Shown here piece by piece: positions 53,336 to 63,243 of a stretch of DNA of 64,000 nucleotides. The notes under the pieces were generated by a model. It was given only the letters and a program-made list of their open reading frames with translations. It was not told the DNA's origin and made no database searches. Position 1 is the stretch's first letter; each line of letters starts with the position of its first letter. Source of the stretch: Veillonella seminalis. GTDB lineage: Bacteria > Bacillota > Negativicutes > Veillonellales > Veillonellaceae. Location of the stretch: positions 62,001 through 126,000 of the forward strand of contig NZ_RQUZ01000006.1 of the NCBI RefSeq assembly GCF_003992065.1, in the 5' to 3' direction. The translations under genes and the position numbers were made by a program.

Positions 53336-54817
53336 ATGAACGAAGCAATGCAATCAATTATTAAAAAATTTAAAGCAATCGGTGTTACCGGCAGTGCGGT
53401 AGTGACAGAATTATTGCGTTTTCGCGTATTGGATCAAATGTTACAGGCCAGCTCCGAAGTACGCCAGTGGGGAATTACCGGCGATAAGTTATACGAATTG
53501 GCTGAGCAAAGTACGGTGGCAACATTCGGTGAACTGCCTTATGACCAAGCAGGTTTTGAAACTGTATACGGCCCTTCTTTTGCGGTAGAAGTAATGGATT
53601 TCATTACGGAAACAGGCTATGTGGAAGGTATTGCGGCCGGTGAACAATGGCGTTTGCCGTTCAAGGAAATTATTGAATTTCATAAAACGTCAGAAGGTAT
53701 TATCCTTTTTGCCAATATTGAAGAGTATGCGGCTTTGGCCGAAGATATCTTGCAGGCGATTCCGGCTGAACGTTTATTGTTATATACGTCATCCGAAACT
53801 TGTTATAATCTCTTTAAACAATTATATCCATTGGCACCGGTTATCGATGAATGGCCGGAAGATGTTATTTTTGACCACATAGTAGCGGCGTCTACTGGTT
53901 TATTCCGTGCTCCGGTACATATTATGCAAGAATTGGCTAATCGGGTAGGAAATATTACAGAACTCGGTACGGCTCATTATTTTATTCCTATCAGCACCAT
54001 TCAGGATCAGGTGGGGATGAATCGTATGGCGGTTCAATACATGTTATTGCAACCTCGTTTGCAGGCTATTCGTGAATGGGCACCGCTCGGAACCTATGAA
54101 TTTGTGTACACGAATTATTCGGTTAAAAAAGTAGCCTTGGAAATTCGCGAAGTGATGGGGGAAACATGGCGCTCAACACCGTTTATAGCGCTCCCACATG
54201 AAGTAATGGCTTCTATGGATACATTCTCCATGGTACAGTATGCTTTATCACTCTGCGGTGTGGAACCGGCTATGAAAGCACAATTGCCTACATTAGGTGA
54301 AGACGGCTTTACTTCGAAAGATCCGAAAGTGCCTTTATATGTCCAAAAAGTATTTGATGCGTTTGAATCGACTCGTTTAGAATTGGAACGTCAGGGAACC
54401 GAAGTTCAATTAAAACTGGTTGAACATGATGGCCATAAAGCAGGCGAGACCTTGGACGAAGATGCGTATGCGGAACTTATGGAACAAAGTGAAGCGGCCA
54501 ATGAAGAAAAGGCATATTGGATGTTTACCAATCCGCAAGCCGCGTATATTTGGTACACGTATTTCCGCAGTCAGCAAGGCGAAACTGTATTGACTAAATT
54601 GGCGCAGATGGCGTTGAGGCCGCAAGCGTTGTTGCAATTGATGGGCAGCGTTCGTCGCAATATCATTAAAGAAGAACCGTTGGCAGAATTAGCTGATCGC
54701 TTTGAAACGGCCCGTGCGGCTCGTAAAGCTGCTTTAGCCAAAGCTGATGCGGATTGGCAGGCTGAGATCGAAGCGATTGCCAAAGAAATTGTGCCAAATC
54801 CAAGTGAGAGTGATTGA
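53336..54817 (+). CDS. Unknown protein, possibly a degenerate N6-adenine-methylase fold
   Basis: A 493-residue protein I cannot place firmly. It starts 1 nt after nth with GGAGG upstream. The central part reads like class I DNA N6-adenine methyltransferases: DVIFDHIVAASTGLF (near 178) sits where FDxIxxNPPF is expected, followed by GTAHYFIPISTIQD and a region resembling the post-catalytic strands (YMLLQPRLQAIREWAPLGTYEF). But the catalytic NPPF is replaced by AAST and no glycine-rich SAM loop is seen, so enzymatic activity is doubtful. The YtxK-type family is a possible relative. Residues 455-493 form an Ala/Glu-rich helical tail. Confidence 0.6.
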   Translation: MNEAMQSIIKKFKAIGVTGSAVVTELLRFRVLDQMLQASSEVRQWGITGDKLYELAEQSTVATFGELPYDQAGFETVYGPSFAVEVMDFITETGYVEGIAAGEQWRLPFKEIIEFHKTSEGIILFANIEEYAALAEDILQAIPAERLLLYTSSETCYNLFKQLYPLAPVIDEWPEDVIFDHIVAASTGLFRAPVHIMQELANRVGNITELGTAHYFIPISTIQDQVGMNRMAVQYMLLQPRLQAIREWAPLGTYEFVYTNYSVKKVALEIREVMGETWRSTPFIALPHEVMASMDTFSMVQYALSLCGVEPAMKAQLPTLGEDGFTSKDPKVPLYVQKVFDAFESTRLELERQGTEVQLKLVEHDGHKAGETLDEDAYAELMEQSEAANEEKAYWMFTNPQAAYIWYTYFRSQQGETVLTKLAQMALRPQALLQLMGSVRRNIIKEEPLAELADRFETARAARKAALAKADADWQAEIEAIAKEIVPNPSESD

Positions 54818-54867
54818 CAAGAAAGTCTAAGTGGGATAAAGTATAAAGTTAGATAAGGAGGTAAGAC

Positions 54868-55173
54868 ATGGCAGTTGTAAATTTTGAAATATATAAAGTA
54901 TTGGGCACCTTATCTGAGAATAAAGATGGGTGGAAAAAACAGCTTACTTGCACCAGTTGGGGTCGTTATAATCCTAAATTCGACCTTCGTTCCTGGGATA
55001 GTGAATATAACGGTATGACTAAAGGGATTACCTTATCTCTTGAAGAAATCACGGCTCTTCGTGATTTATTGAATGAAGTGGATTTGGAAGCGGCTTACGA
55101 AGAATCCGTAGCTGAACGTCAGGCTGCGAAAGCGGCCGAAAAAGCAGCTGAAAAGGACAGTGCCGACGAGTAA
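54868..55173 (+). CDS. ydbC: PC4/YdbC-like single-stranded DNA-binding protein
   Basis: A 101-residue protein whose first 70 residues match the bacterial PC4/YdbC fold (FEIYKVLGTLSENKDGWKK, LTCTSWGRYNPKFDLRSW, GMTKGITLSLEEITALRDLL). Such proteins bind single-stranded DNA and may act in transcription. Residues 78-101 form an Ala/Lys/Glu-rich tail not needed for the fold. The start has AAGGAGG upstream. It lies just before rpmE but rpmE has its own promoter. Confidence 0.85.
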   Translation: MAVVNFEIYKVLGTLSENKDGWKKQLTCTSWGRYNPKFDLRSWDSEYNGMTKGITLSLEEITALRDLLNEVDLEAAYEESVAERQAAKAAEKAAEKDSADE

Positions 55174-55203
55174 GGAAAAATTTTACGATTTTATGTTAAT
55201 AAG

Positions 55204-55232
55204 TTGCATTAAGTGATTGTCCATGATATAAT
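55204..55232 (+). promoter_or_regulatory. Promoter for rpmE
   Basis: TTGCAT (55204-55209) and a perfect TATAAT (55227-55232) are separated by exactly 17 bp, placing the transcript start about 35 nt before the rpmE start codon. Confidence 0.78.
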
Positions 55233-55272
55233 CAATAAGCATAGTTTTGGACAGTGGAAAGAGGTGTATAGA

Positions 55273-55470
55273 ATGAAAGAAGGAATTCATCCTAATTATG
55301 GTGAAGCTACCGTAACTTGCGGTTGTGGCAATACGTTTAAAACTGGTTCCGTTAAAAGCGACCTTCGTGTAGACGTATGTTCCAAATGCCATCCGTTCTT
55401 CACAGGCCAGCAACGTACTGCTCAGGCTCGCGGTCGTATCGAACAATTCAACAAGCGTTACGGTAAATAA
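55273..55470 (+). CDS. rpmE: 50S ribosomal protein L31, zinc-binding form
   Basis: Ribosomal protein of the large subunit, 65 residues. The zinc-binding cysteines Cys16, Cys18, Cys36 and Cys39 are intact (CGCG and CSKC), so this is the C+ form that also stores zinc. ATG 55273 has GAGGTG upstream; the ATG 55213 would add 20 non-family residues upstream of the promoter-proximal leader. It is followed by a small terminator-like stem. Confidence 0.97.
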   Translation: MKEGIHPNYGEATVTCGCGNTFKTGSVKSDLRVDVCSKCHPFFTGQQRTAQARGRIEQFNKRYGK

Positions 55471-55499
55471 TTACTGTAGTCTAGCTATACAAATAATAC

Positions 55500-55530
55500 G
55501 GCAGAGCCTCGGCTCTGCCTATATTTGTTT
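55500..55530 (+). terminator. Terminator-like stem after rpmE
   Basis: GGCAGAG (55500-55506) pairs with CTCTGCC (55513-55519) around CCTCGG, followed by TATATTTGTTT. The tail is imperfect; probable partial terminator before yqhQ. Confidence 0.55.
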
Positions 55531-55545
55531 GAGAGAGGAGACGCA

Positions 55546-56433
55546 TTGGAAACGAAGCGAGTTAAAAAGTTTGTAGGCGGCCAAGCAGTCATTGAAGGTG
55601 TGATGATGCGCGGCCCTAAATATACAGCCACGGCGGTTCGTGAACCGGGTGGCCAAATAGTAGTGGATACAAAGCCGACGACTTCGATCAGCGAAAAGTA
55701 TCCTATTTTAAAGAAACCTTTGTTACGAGGTTGTGTGGCTCTTTATGAGTCTTTGGTTATCGGCATGAGTGCTCTTTCTTTTTCGGCCAAAGCGGCCGGT
55801 GAAGAAGAGGAAACTATGTCAAATAAAGAAATTGCTCTTACCATGGTATTCTCTACGGTTATGGCAATCGCTTTATTTTTGGCATTGCCCACCTATGCAG
55901 CTAAATGGATTCCCGGAATCGGCGATAACCATTTTGTATTAAATTTGGTAGAAGGGGCGATACGCCTTCTTTTATTTTTGCTTTACATTTGGGCTATCGG
56001 CCAAACCAAAGATATTCGCCGTGTATTCCAATATCACGGAGCGGAACATAAAACGATTCATACTTATGAAAGTGATGTGCCTTTGACGGTTGAAAATGTG
56101 CGTCAACATTCCCGTTTACATGCCCGTTGCGGTACTAACTTTTTATTGATTGTTATGGTAACGAGTATTTTTGTATTCGCTTTTTTAGGTTGGCCGAGCT
56201 TATGGGAACGCATTGTTTCGCGTGTCCTTTTGATGCCGGTAGTAGCCGGTATTGCCTATGAAATGATCCGCTTGGCCGGACGCAGTGAAAGTGTAATCGT
56301 TAAGGCATTAATTACGCCCGGTTTGTGGTTGCAGTACATGACAACGCGTGAACCGGATGACGACCAAATTGAAGTGGCCATTCGAGCTTTGGAAACGGTA
56401 CGGCCTGCTGAAGAAGACGCTTATGAATCTTAG
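55546..56433 (+). CDS. yqhQ: DUF1385 membrane protein YqhQ
   Basis: A 295-residue membrane protein of the DUF1385 family. The N-terminal GGQAVIEGVMMRGP (near 9-22) and the central QYHGAEHKTIHTYE (near 164-177, possible metal-binding His and Glu) are the family hallmarks. About four hydrophobic segments lie between 95 and 260. The TTG at 55546 is chosen because GAGAGGAG precedes it; the TTG at 55525 is upstream of that site. In many Clostridia and Negativicutes it precedes prfA, as here. Function is not established. Confidence 0.9.
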   Translation: METKRVKKFVGGQAVIEGVMMRGPKYTATAVREPGGQIVVDTKPTTSISEKYPILKKPLLRGCVALYESLVIGMSALSFSAKAAGEEEETMSNKEIALTMVFSTVMAIALFLALPTYAAKWIPGIGDNHFVLNLVEGAIRLLLFLLYIWAIGQTKDIRRVFQYHGAEHKTIHTYESDVPLTVENVRQHSRLHARCGTNFLLIVMVTSIFVFAFLGWPSLWERIVSRVLLMPVVAGIAYEMIRLAGRSESVIVKALITPGLWLQYMTTREPDDDQIEVAIRALETVRPAEEDAYES

Positions 56434-56514
56434 CTGTGCCGAACGAAATATTAAAGTCTGTTACAGCAGTTCTGTAGTGTCGTCGAATATTAGTTTGAAA
56501 GGGGTACCCGTTTC

Positions 56515-57600
56515 ATGGTTTTAGTAGATAAATTACAAGTTATTGAAGATAAATTTATGGATTTGGAGCAACGCATCAGTGACCCTGAAGTGATTGCCCG
56601 TCAGCAGGAATGGCAGAAATTAACGCGTCAGCATGCTTCGCTTACGGAAACCGTTAATACATTCAGAGAATACAAACAAGTACTTGCCGGTCTTGACGAA
56701 GCGTTGGAAGTCGTGGAAGATAAAAGCCTTGACGAAGAATTCCGTGAAATGGCACAGGAAGAATTAAAAGAATTAAAAGAGCGTAAAGAAGTGTTGGAAG
56801 AACAGCTTCATATTTTGCTCTTGCCAAAAGATCCTAATGATGAAAAGAATGTTATCGTGGAAATTCGCGGCGGTGCCGGCGGTGATGAAGCAGCTTTGTT
56901 TGCCGGCGATTTATTCCGTATGTACACCAAATATGCGGAAGCACAGGGCTGGCGTTGTGAAATTATCGATGCCAACGCACCTGAATTAGGTGGTTTTAAA
57001 GAAGTGGTGTTCTCCGTTGACGGTAACAGCGCTTATTCCAAATTGAAGTTTGAAAGCGGTGTACACCGCGTACAACGCGTACCGGAAACTGAATCATCCG
57101 GTCGTATTCATACCTCTACCGTTACCGTGGCCGTATTGCCGGAAGCGGAAGATGTTGATATTGAAATTAATGATAAAGATCTTCAGATTGATACTTATTG
57201 TGCCAGCGGTGCCGGCGGTCAGCACGTTAACCGTACCGAATCGGCCGTGCGTATTACGCATAAACCGACGGGCATCGTAGTTGCTTGTCAGGATGAACGG
57301 TCTCAGTTAAAAAATAAAGATAAGGCAATGCGCGTTTTACGTGCTAAATTGCAAGATAAAGCCGAACAGGAAGCGGCTGCCAGCGTGGCAGCCGACCGTA
57401 AGAGTCAGGTTGGTACGGGCGATCGCAGTGAACGTATTCGTACTTATAACTATCCGCAAGGTCGTGTAACCGACCATCGCATTAATTTAACGCTCTACAA
57501 ATTGGATGCCGTACTTAATGGCGATTTGGACGAATTGATTCAAGCTTTGATTGCAGCGGATCAGGCCGCCAAAATGCAGGAGGCCGATCAAAATGCCTAA
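56515..57600 (+). CDS. prfA: Peptide chain release factor 1
   Basis: Recognises UAA and UAG stop codons and triggers peptide release. It has 361 residues. The GGQ motif ([15 protein letters not shown]) is near residue 236, and the codon-reading PET tripeptide ([12 protein letters not shown]) is near 188, which distinguishes RF1 from RF2. The start has AAAGGGG upstream. It overlaps the start of prmC, the methyltransferase that modifies its GGQ glutamine. Confidence 0.97.
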   Translation: MVLVDKLQVIEDKFMDLEQRISDPEVIARQQEWQKLTRQHASLTETVNTFREYKQVLAGLDEALEVVEDKSLDEEFREMAQEELKELKERKEVLEEQLHILLLPKDPNDEKNVIVEIRGGAGGDEAALFAGDLFRMYTKYAEAQGWRCEIIDANAPELGGFKEVVFSVDGNSAYSKLKFESGVHRVQRVPETESSGRIHTSTVTVAVLPEAEDVDIEINDKDLQIDTYCASGAGGQHVNRTESAVRITHKPTGIVVACQDERSQLKNKDKAMRVLRAKLQDKAEQEAAASVAADRKSQVGTGDRSERIRTYNYPQGRVTDHRINLTLYKLDAVLNGDLDELIQALIAADQAAKMQEADQNA

Positions 57601-58486
57601 GGAGCTGTGGACTATCGGTCGCTTGCTCCAATGGACAGAGCAGTATTTTCTCGACAAAGGCGCAAGTCGCCTTGATGGGGAAGTGCTGCTTTCTCATATA
57701 TTGGGGAAAGATCGAATTTACTTATACACACACTATGATGAGCCTTTGAATAAACAGGAACTTGATGCGTACCGTCCTTTGGTGCTTGAACGCGCTAAGG
57801 GCTATAGTGTGGCTGCCATTATCGGCAAAAAAGAATTCATGGGGTTACCGTTTATTGTATCGAAAGATGTATTAATTCCGCGTCCCGATACGGAAACATT
57901 GGTGGAAGATATTTTAACTGTTTTTGACAAAGACAGCGCCCCTTATATTCTTGATGTATGCACCGGGCCGGGGACTATCTTGTACAGCTTGCTTCATTAT
58001 TTGCCGCAAGCAATGGGGCTGGGTTTGGATATCAGCAAGGAAGCCTTAGCCGTGGCTGTTAAAAATCGGGAACAATTAGAGTTAACGGAGCGAGCTAAGC
58101 TGTGTTATTCCGATTTATTAAGTGCTTTGAGTGGTGATACGGTTTATGAAAATACCTTTGATTTAATCGTATCCAATCCGCCGTATATTCCGAGTGAAGA
58201 GATTTTAACATTAGAGCCGGAAGTGCAGCATGAACCGGTCATCGCTTTGGACGGCGGTGTCGACGGCTTGGATTTTTATCGCCGGTTATTGGCGGAAGCA
58301 CCTAAATATTTGAAAACAGGCGGTTATTTGGCGGTTGAGATTGGGTATGATCAAGCCGAAGCAGTAACAGATATTGCCAAATCCGTGGGTGTCTATAGTG
58401 AAGTAATGGCACAAAAAGATTTAGGCGGGATCGTACGGGTCTTACGTTGGCAGAAAACAGGTGATGATAATGGCCATAGAAACTAA
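57593..58486 (+). CDS. prmC: Release factor glutamine methyltransferase PrmC
   Basis: N5-methylates the GGQ glutamine of release factors. It has 297 residues. The SAM region [15 protein letters not shown] is near 122 and the catalytic [10 protein letters not shown] near 197. ATG 57593 is chosen because AGGAGG lies nine nt upstream and it overlaps the prfA end by 8 nt; the ATG at 57551 is deeper inside prfA. Its 3' end overlaps the next gene by 17 nt. Confidence 0.95.
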   Translation: MPKELWTIGRLLQWTEQYFLDKGASRLDGEVLLSHILGKDRIYLYTHYDEPLNKQELDAYRPLVLERAKGYSVAAIIGKKEFMGLPFIVSKDVLIPRPDTETLVEDILTVFDKDSAPYILDVCTGPGTILYSLLHYLPQAMGLGLDISKEALAVAVKNREQLELTERAKLCYSDLLSALSGDTVYENTFDLIVSNPPYIPSEEILTLEPEVQHEPVIALDGGVDGLDFYRRLLAEAPKYLKTGGYLAVEIGYDQAEAVTDIAKSVGVYSEVMAQKDLGGIVRVLRWQKTGDDNGHRN

Positions 58487-59555
58487 AGTATATAAACATT
58501 TGGAAGATTCAGCGATTGCTGAGTTGGGTGCACGCTTGCGTGACGGTCAATTGGTGGCAATCCCTACGGAAACCGTATATGGTTTGGGGGCTAACGGTTT
58601 TGATGAAGAGGCTATGAGTCGTATTTATGAAGCTAAAGGTCGCCCTTCGGATAATCCGTTAATTTTGCATGTGCCGGATCAGGAAGCGGTAAAACCGTTG
58701 GTAACAGCTATTCCGCTAACGGCACAAAAATTGATGGATGCCTTTTGGCCGGGACCGTTGACGATTATCATGCCAAAATCCGACAAGGTGCCTATGCGTG
58801 CAACGGGCGGACTGGACAGCGTAGCTATTCGCTGCCCTGCACATGACATTTGTCGCGCTATTTTAAAAGCGGCTGGAGTACCGGTAGCGGCACCGAGTGC
58901 CAATATTTCCGGTCGTCCCAGCCCGACAACGGCGGATGCCGTGTTACACGACATGAAAGGACGTATTGAAGCGATTGCCGATGCAGGTCCTTGTGATGTC
59001 GGTGTTGAATCTACCATTGTGGAATGCGGTGATGATTCGGTTACTATCTTGAGACCCGGTGGGATTACCGATGCTATGTTAAAACGTGTAGTCAGCACGG
59101 TTAATTATGATGAAGCTTTGAGTGCACCCGATGTGGCACCGAAGGCTCCGGGCATGAAATATAAGCACTATTCTCCGGATGGAGATATGACTACCTATGT
59201 GGGGGCACCGCGTTTGGTAAGTCAAGCTATGATTGATGCCATGGAAGCCATTAAAGCGGAACCTCATGATAAACCGCTTCGATTCGGATTTCTTATGAGC
59301 GATGAAGTGGCACAATTCCTTGATATATATCTTTCATCATCGGATGTGCCGTTTGAATATGTAATTTACGGTAATGCGGCTGATTATCGCGGTTTGGCCC
59401 ATAATTTATATTCGTCTTTATTAGCGTTTAATAAAGCGGGGGTTACCCATATTTTTGCCACCGGTGTACCGATGCAGGGACTGGGGCGTGCCATTATGAA
59501 TCGTATGGCAAAAGCGAGCGCTCAAAAAATCGTGAGAGTAACAGGTAAACCGTAA
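58470..59555 (+). CDS. ywlC: Threonylcarbamoyl-AMP synthase (Sua5/YwlC)
   Basis: Makes threonylcarbamoyl-AMP from threonine, bicarbonate and ATP, the first step of t6A37 tRNA modification. It has 361 residues: the YrdC domain (about 15-205, with IPTETVYGLGAN, KGRPSDNPLILHV and PSANISGRPSPTT) plus the C-terminal Sua5 domain (about 235-361). ATG 58470 has AGGTGATG upstream and overlaps prmC. Its 3' end, including the TAA stop, is the first unit of a 20-bp tandem duplication (59536-59575). Confidence 0.95.
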   Translation: MAIETKVYKHLEDSAIAELGARLRDGQLVAIPTETVYGLGANGFDEEAMSRIYEAKGRPSDNPLILHVPDQEAVKPLVTAIPLTAQKLMDAFWPGPLTIIMPKSDKVPMRATGGLDSVAIRCPAHDICRAILKAAGVPVAAPSANISGRPSPTTADAVLHDMKGRIEAIADAGPCDVGVESTIVECGDDSVTILRPGGITDAMLKRVVSTVNYDEALSAPDVAPKAPGMKYKHYSPDGDMTTYVGAPRLVSQAMIDAMEAIKAEPHDKPLRFGFLMSDEVAQFLDIYLSSSDVPFEYVIYGNAADYRGLAHNLYSSLLAFNKAGVTHIFATGVPMQGLGRAIMNRMAKASAQKIVRVTGKP

Positions 59556-59575
59556 GCGTAACGGGTGAACCGTAA
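59536..59575. repeat. 20-bp tandem duplication spanning the ywlC stop codon
   Basis: The 20 bases ending at the ywlC TAA (59536-59555) are repeated immediately at 59556-59575 with 17 of 20 identical. The shared core is GTAAC-GGT-AACCGTAA. The copy therefore carries a second in-frame-looking TAA after the real stop. Confidence 0.8.
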
Positions 59576-59681
59576 CCTATAGAATAAAAAGAACTTAACC
59601 GGAAAGTATTCTGTCATCTTGGTATAGTTGATGAATTCTTTGCGGCTGAGAAAAAATAAAAGGCAGAAAAGAGGTAAGAGT

Positions 59682-60119
59682 ATGAACATATTATTTGTAT
59701 GTACCGGCAATACTTGTCGCAGCCCTATGACGGAAGGTATGTTGAAAGCTATGGCGGCTGAAGCCCATAAAGATGTAGTTACATTATCGGCCGGCTTATT
59801 TACGGCACCGGGCGGTCGCGTATCGCCACAGGCGATTGAAGCGGTTAAAGATGTAGCCGATATTTCGGCACATCAATCGCGTGCGCTGAATAAATCCCTT
59901 ATGGAGGCAGCCGATTTGATTATCGGTTTAGCTACAGATCATAAAAAAGTATTACTTCGTCAATTCCCTGAAATGAGCGATAAGATTATGACGCTTGGTG
60001 AATGGGCCGGCACTAACGAAGACGTGGCGGATCCGTTTGGCGGCACTCAGGAAGAATATGATGCTTGTGCCGCACAGATTAAAGATCTTTTGGCTAAAGG
60101 TTTGGCTAAATTAGACTGA
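59682..60119 (+). CDS. ywlE: Low-molecular-weight phosphatase, YwlE (protein-arginine phosphatase) type
   Basis: A 145-residue low-molecular-weight phosphatase. The P-loop CTGNTCRSP (Cys8 near the N-terminus, C-x5-R) and the general acid Asp in DVADPFG near 118 are visible. The Thr in GNTCR is the residue that in B. subtilis YwlE favours phospho-arginine, where tyrosine phosphatases have Ile or Val; arginine-phosphatase activity is therefore likely by analogy. ATG 59682 follows AGAGGT; the ATG at 59628 is upstream. Position between ywlC and rpiB matches Bacillus. Its stop lies in a tandem repeat. Confidence 0.92.
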   Translation: MNILFVCTGNTCRSPMTEGMLKAMAAEAHKDVVTLSAGLFTAPGGRVSPQAIEAVKDVADISAHQSRALNKSLMEAADLIIGLATDHKKVLLRQFPEMSDKIMTLGEWAGTNEDVADPFGGTQEEYDACAAQIKDLLAKGLAKLD

Positions 60120-60204
60120 ATCAGATGAATTCGGATTTAAAAAGAATAATTCAGACTCAATAGGATTAATTAGGATTCAGTAGGGTTAATTCAGATTAAA
60201 TCAG
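60105..60204. repeat. Five-unit degenerate 20-bp tandem repeat spanning the ywlE stop codon
   Basis: Units at 60105-60124, 60125-60144, 60145-60164, 60165-60184 and 60185-60204 align over exactly 20 bp each, with a consensus close to RTTAATTCRGATTAAATAGG. The first unit contains the last codons and TGA of ywlE; first and last units agree at 15 of 20 positions. The remaining spacer to rpiB is AT-rich and holds the rpiB promoter. Confidence 0.72.
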
Positions 60205-60341
60205 AAATAAAAAATAAACGGAACAACAATAAATAATAATTAATTCTAAGACTCATGCTTGTGGTCATGCTATAGTGCGGATGAACGATTCTTGATTGGT
60301 TGTTAATTTTAATAATATCTCTATATTACGTACAATTGTCA

Positions 60342-60370
60342 TTGCTTGATTTTATATGACATAGTAAAAT
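60342..60370 (+). promoter_or_regulatory. Promoter for rpiB
   Basis: TTGCTT (60342-60347) and TAAAAT (60365-60370) are separated by 17 bp; transcription would start near 60377, about 40 nt before rpiB. It would serve rpiB-glyA-upp. Confidence 0.6.
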
Positions 60371-60417
60371 AGGGTAGAGATGTTTATATTTAATGGATAC
60401 CGATTAGGAGGGATAGG

Positions 60418-60855
60418 ATGAAAGTAGCCATTGGCGCCGACCATGGCGGCGTTCATTTAAAAGCGACGATTAAAGCGCTGCTTGATGAATTGAATGTAGC
60501 CTATACTGATTTTGGTACCGATTCGGAGGATTCCGTAGATTATCCGGATATCGCCGAACCTGTGGCCAAAGCGGTAGCTGCAGGTGAATATGATCGCGGC
60601 ATTTTGATTTGCGGAACCGGCATTGGTATTGGCATTGCTGCCAATAAAATCGCGGGTATTCGTGCTGCACTTTGCCATGATACATTTTCAGCACATGCTT
60701 CACGGGAACACAATAACGCCAATATCTTAACGATGGGCGAACGTGTTATCGGACCCGGGTTAGCTGGCGATATTGTTAAAATTTGGCTAGCTACCGAATT
60801 CGAAGGCGGCCGTCATGAACGACGTGTCACCAAAATAGCCGAACTGGAGGCTTAG
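60418..60855 (+). CDS. rpiB: Ribose-5-phosphate isomerase B
   Basis: Interconverts ribose 5-phosphate and ribulose 5-phosphate. It has 145 residues. GADHGGVHLK (near 6-15) and the catalytic Cys in LICGTGIGIGIAANK (near 63-77) are typical, as is the C-terminal FEGGRHERRV. The start has GGAGGGAT upstream. It is separated by 68 nt from glyA, as in Bacillus-type clusters. Confidence 0.95.
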   Translation: MKVAIGADHGGVHLKATIKALLDELNVAYTDFGTDSEDSVDYPDIAEPVAKAVAAGEYDRGILICGTGIGIGIAANKIAGIRAALCHDTFSAHASREHNNANILTMGERVIGPGLAGDIVKIWLATEFEGGRHERRVTKIAELEA

Positions 60856-60923
60856 TCCATATAATTTGGGGGACAGCTTGTATTTCATAGGCACTATGAT
60901 TTGAGTGTGTAGGAGGTAATGCT

Positions 60924-62165
60924 ATGAGCATTCTTAAGAGTCAAGATCCGGAATTAAAAAACATGATTGATTTAGAGTTAAACCGTCAACGCAATAAATT
61001 AGAAATGATTGCATCTGAAAACTTCGTATCCGAGGCGGTTATGGAAGCACAGGGCAGTGTATTGACTAATAAATATGCGGAAGGTTATTCCGGAAAGCGC
61101 TATTATGGTGGCTGTGAATATGTAGATATGGTGGAAACGTTAGCTATTGAACGTGCTAAGAAATTATTCGGTGCTGAACATGTTAATGTGCAGCCTCATT
61201 CCGGCTCGCAGGCTAACTTCGGTGTTTATTTTGCCCTTTTAAAACCGGGCGACACTATCATGGGCATGAATTTGTCGCATGGCGGTCATTTAACTCACGG
61301 ATCTCCGGTTAACGTTTCGGGTACATATTTCAATGTTATTCCTTACGGTGTTAATGCGGAAACTCAAGAAATTGATTATGACGAAATGCACAAAATCGCT
61401 GTGGAAAATAAACCTAAGTTGATTATCGGCGGCGGTAGTGCATACTCTCGTATTATCGATTTCAAAAAAATGGCTGACATTGCTCATGAAGTAGGCGCTA
61501 TTTTCATGGTAGATATGGCTCACTTCGCAGGTCTTGTAGCAGCCGGTTTACATCCAAACCCAGTGGAATATGCCGATGTTGTAACTACGACTACGCATAA
61601 AACTTTGCGCGGACCTCGCGGCGGTATGATTCTTTGCAAAGAACAATATGCCAAAGCCATTGATAAAGCAATTTTCCCTGGCATCCAAGGTGGTCCTTTG
61701 ATGCATGTAATTGCTGCTAAAGCGGTTGCTTTCGGTGAAGCTTTAAAACCTGAATTTAAAGAATATGCCAAACAAGTTGTAACCAATGCTAAAGTGTTGG
61801 CAGCAGCTCTTCAAAAAGAAGGCTTTAAAATTGTGTCCGGCGGTACCGATACTCACGTAATGCTCGTTGACGTTCGCAGCTGCGGTTTGACCGGTAAAGT
61901 GGCTGAATTCTTACTTGATGAAGTAGGCATCACTTGCAATAAAAATACAATTCCGTTCGATCCTGAAAGCCCATTCGTAACCAGCGGTATCCGTCTCGGT
62001 ACACCTGCGTTGACAACCCGCGGCTTAAAAGAAGCGGATATGGAAGAAATTGCATCCATTATTTCTTTAGTTCTTAAAAACTCCGAAGATAAAGCTAAAC
62101 ACGAAGAAGCGGCTAAACGTGTAGCAGCTCTTTGTGAAAAATATCCTATGTATCCTAATCTTTAA
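60924..62165 (+). CDS. glyA: Serine hydroxymethyltransferase
   Basis: Converts serine and tetrahydrofolate to glycine and methylene-tetrahydrofolate, the main one-carbon source. It has 413 residues. The pyridoxal-phosphate Lys is in [14 protein letters not shown] near residue 226, and the N-terminal motif [11 protein letters not shown] and [13 protein letters not shown] are standard. GGAGGT lies before the start. No riboswitch is seen in the 68-nt leader. It is followed by upp. Confidence 0.97.
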   Translation: MSILKSQDPELKNMIDLELNRQRNKLEMIASENFVSEAVMEAQGSVLTNKYAEGYSGKRYYGGCEYVDMVETLAIERAKKLFGAEHVNVQPHSGSQANFGVYFALLKPGDTIMGMNLSHGGHLTHGSPVNVSGTYFNVIPYGVNAETQEIDYDEMHKIAVENKPKLIIGGGSAYSRIIDFKKMADIAHEVGAIFMVDMAHFAGLVAAGLHPNPVEYADVVTTTTHKTLRGPRGGMILCKEQYAKAIDKAIFPGIQGGPLMHVIAAKAVAFGEALKPEFKEYAKQVVTNAKVLAAALQKEGFKIVSGGTDTHVMLVDVRSCGLTGKVAEFLLDEVGITCNKNTIPFDPESPFVTSGIRLGTPALTTRGLKEADMEEIASIISLVLKNSEDKAKHEEAAKRVAALCEKYPMYPNL

Positions 62166-62227
62166 TACATCCGTTTGAGAGAGTTTTCATAACATGCCTT
62201 ATTGAGGCACAGAATTGTCAGACTTAA

Positions 62228-62890
<663 letters not shown>

Positions 62891-62956
62891 AAAGCAAATA
62901 AGACAAGGTAGTGTGTTACACTTTACACACTGATAAGCTGTTTACGGTAAATAATA

Positions 62957-62991
62957 AATGGCTTGGAGCAATATGCTTCAAGCCATTTTTT
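62957..62991 (+). terminator. Intrinsic terminator after upp
   Basis: AATGGCTTGGAGCA (62957-62970) pairs with TGCTTCAAGCCATT (62974-62987) over 14 bp with one G-U pair and a three-base loop, followed by TTTTTT. It closes the rpiB-glyA-upp unit. Downstream to 63243 the spacer holds only AT-rich DNA and the promoter of the PepSY gene. Confidence 0.9.
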
Positions 62992-63124
62992 GTTAAAAGT
63001 TACTATAATTTGGAAATACTGTAATCTGAAGACTTCCGGCTGCGGCAATATTTTAGCTGATATTTCAGATAATGTGTTTAGCTTTTATATTTCATAGTTG
63101 ATATATATACTCTGTTTTTAGCAA

Positions 63125-63153
63125 TAGACAAAATAAACTATATCGAATATAAT
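63125..63153 (+). promoter_or_regulatory. Promoter for the PepSY gene
   Basis: TAGACA (63125-63130) and a perfect TATAAT (63148-63153) are separated by 17 bp. The leader of about 85 nt contains a hairpin (TAAGCTGT 63161-63168 with ACAGCTTA 63189-63196) before the ribosome-binding site. Confidence 0.7.
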
Positions 63154-63243
63154 AAATATATAAGCTGTAAATTAATAGAAAATAAATAACAGCTTAAGAA
63201 AAAACAGAAAAAATATTTTATGTATAATGAAATGAGGTAGACT

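Noticed and set aside
60105-60204. CRISPR-like or small-RNA array
   Set aside because: 20-bp units directly abut one another without spacers.
60856-60923. Glycine riboswitch ahead of glyA
   Set aside because: The 68-nt spacer is too short and lacks the conserved core.
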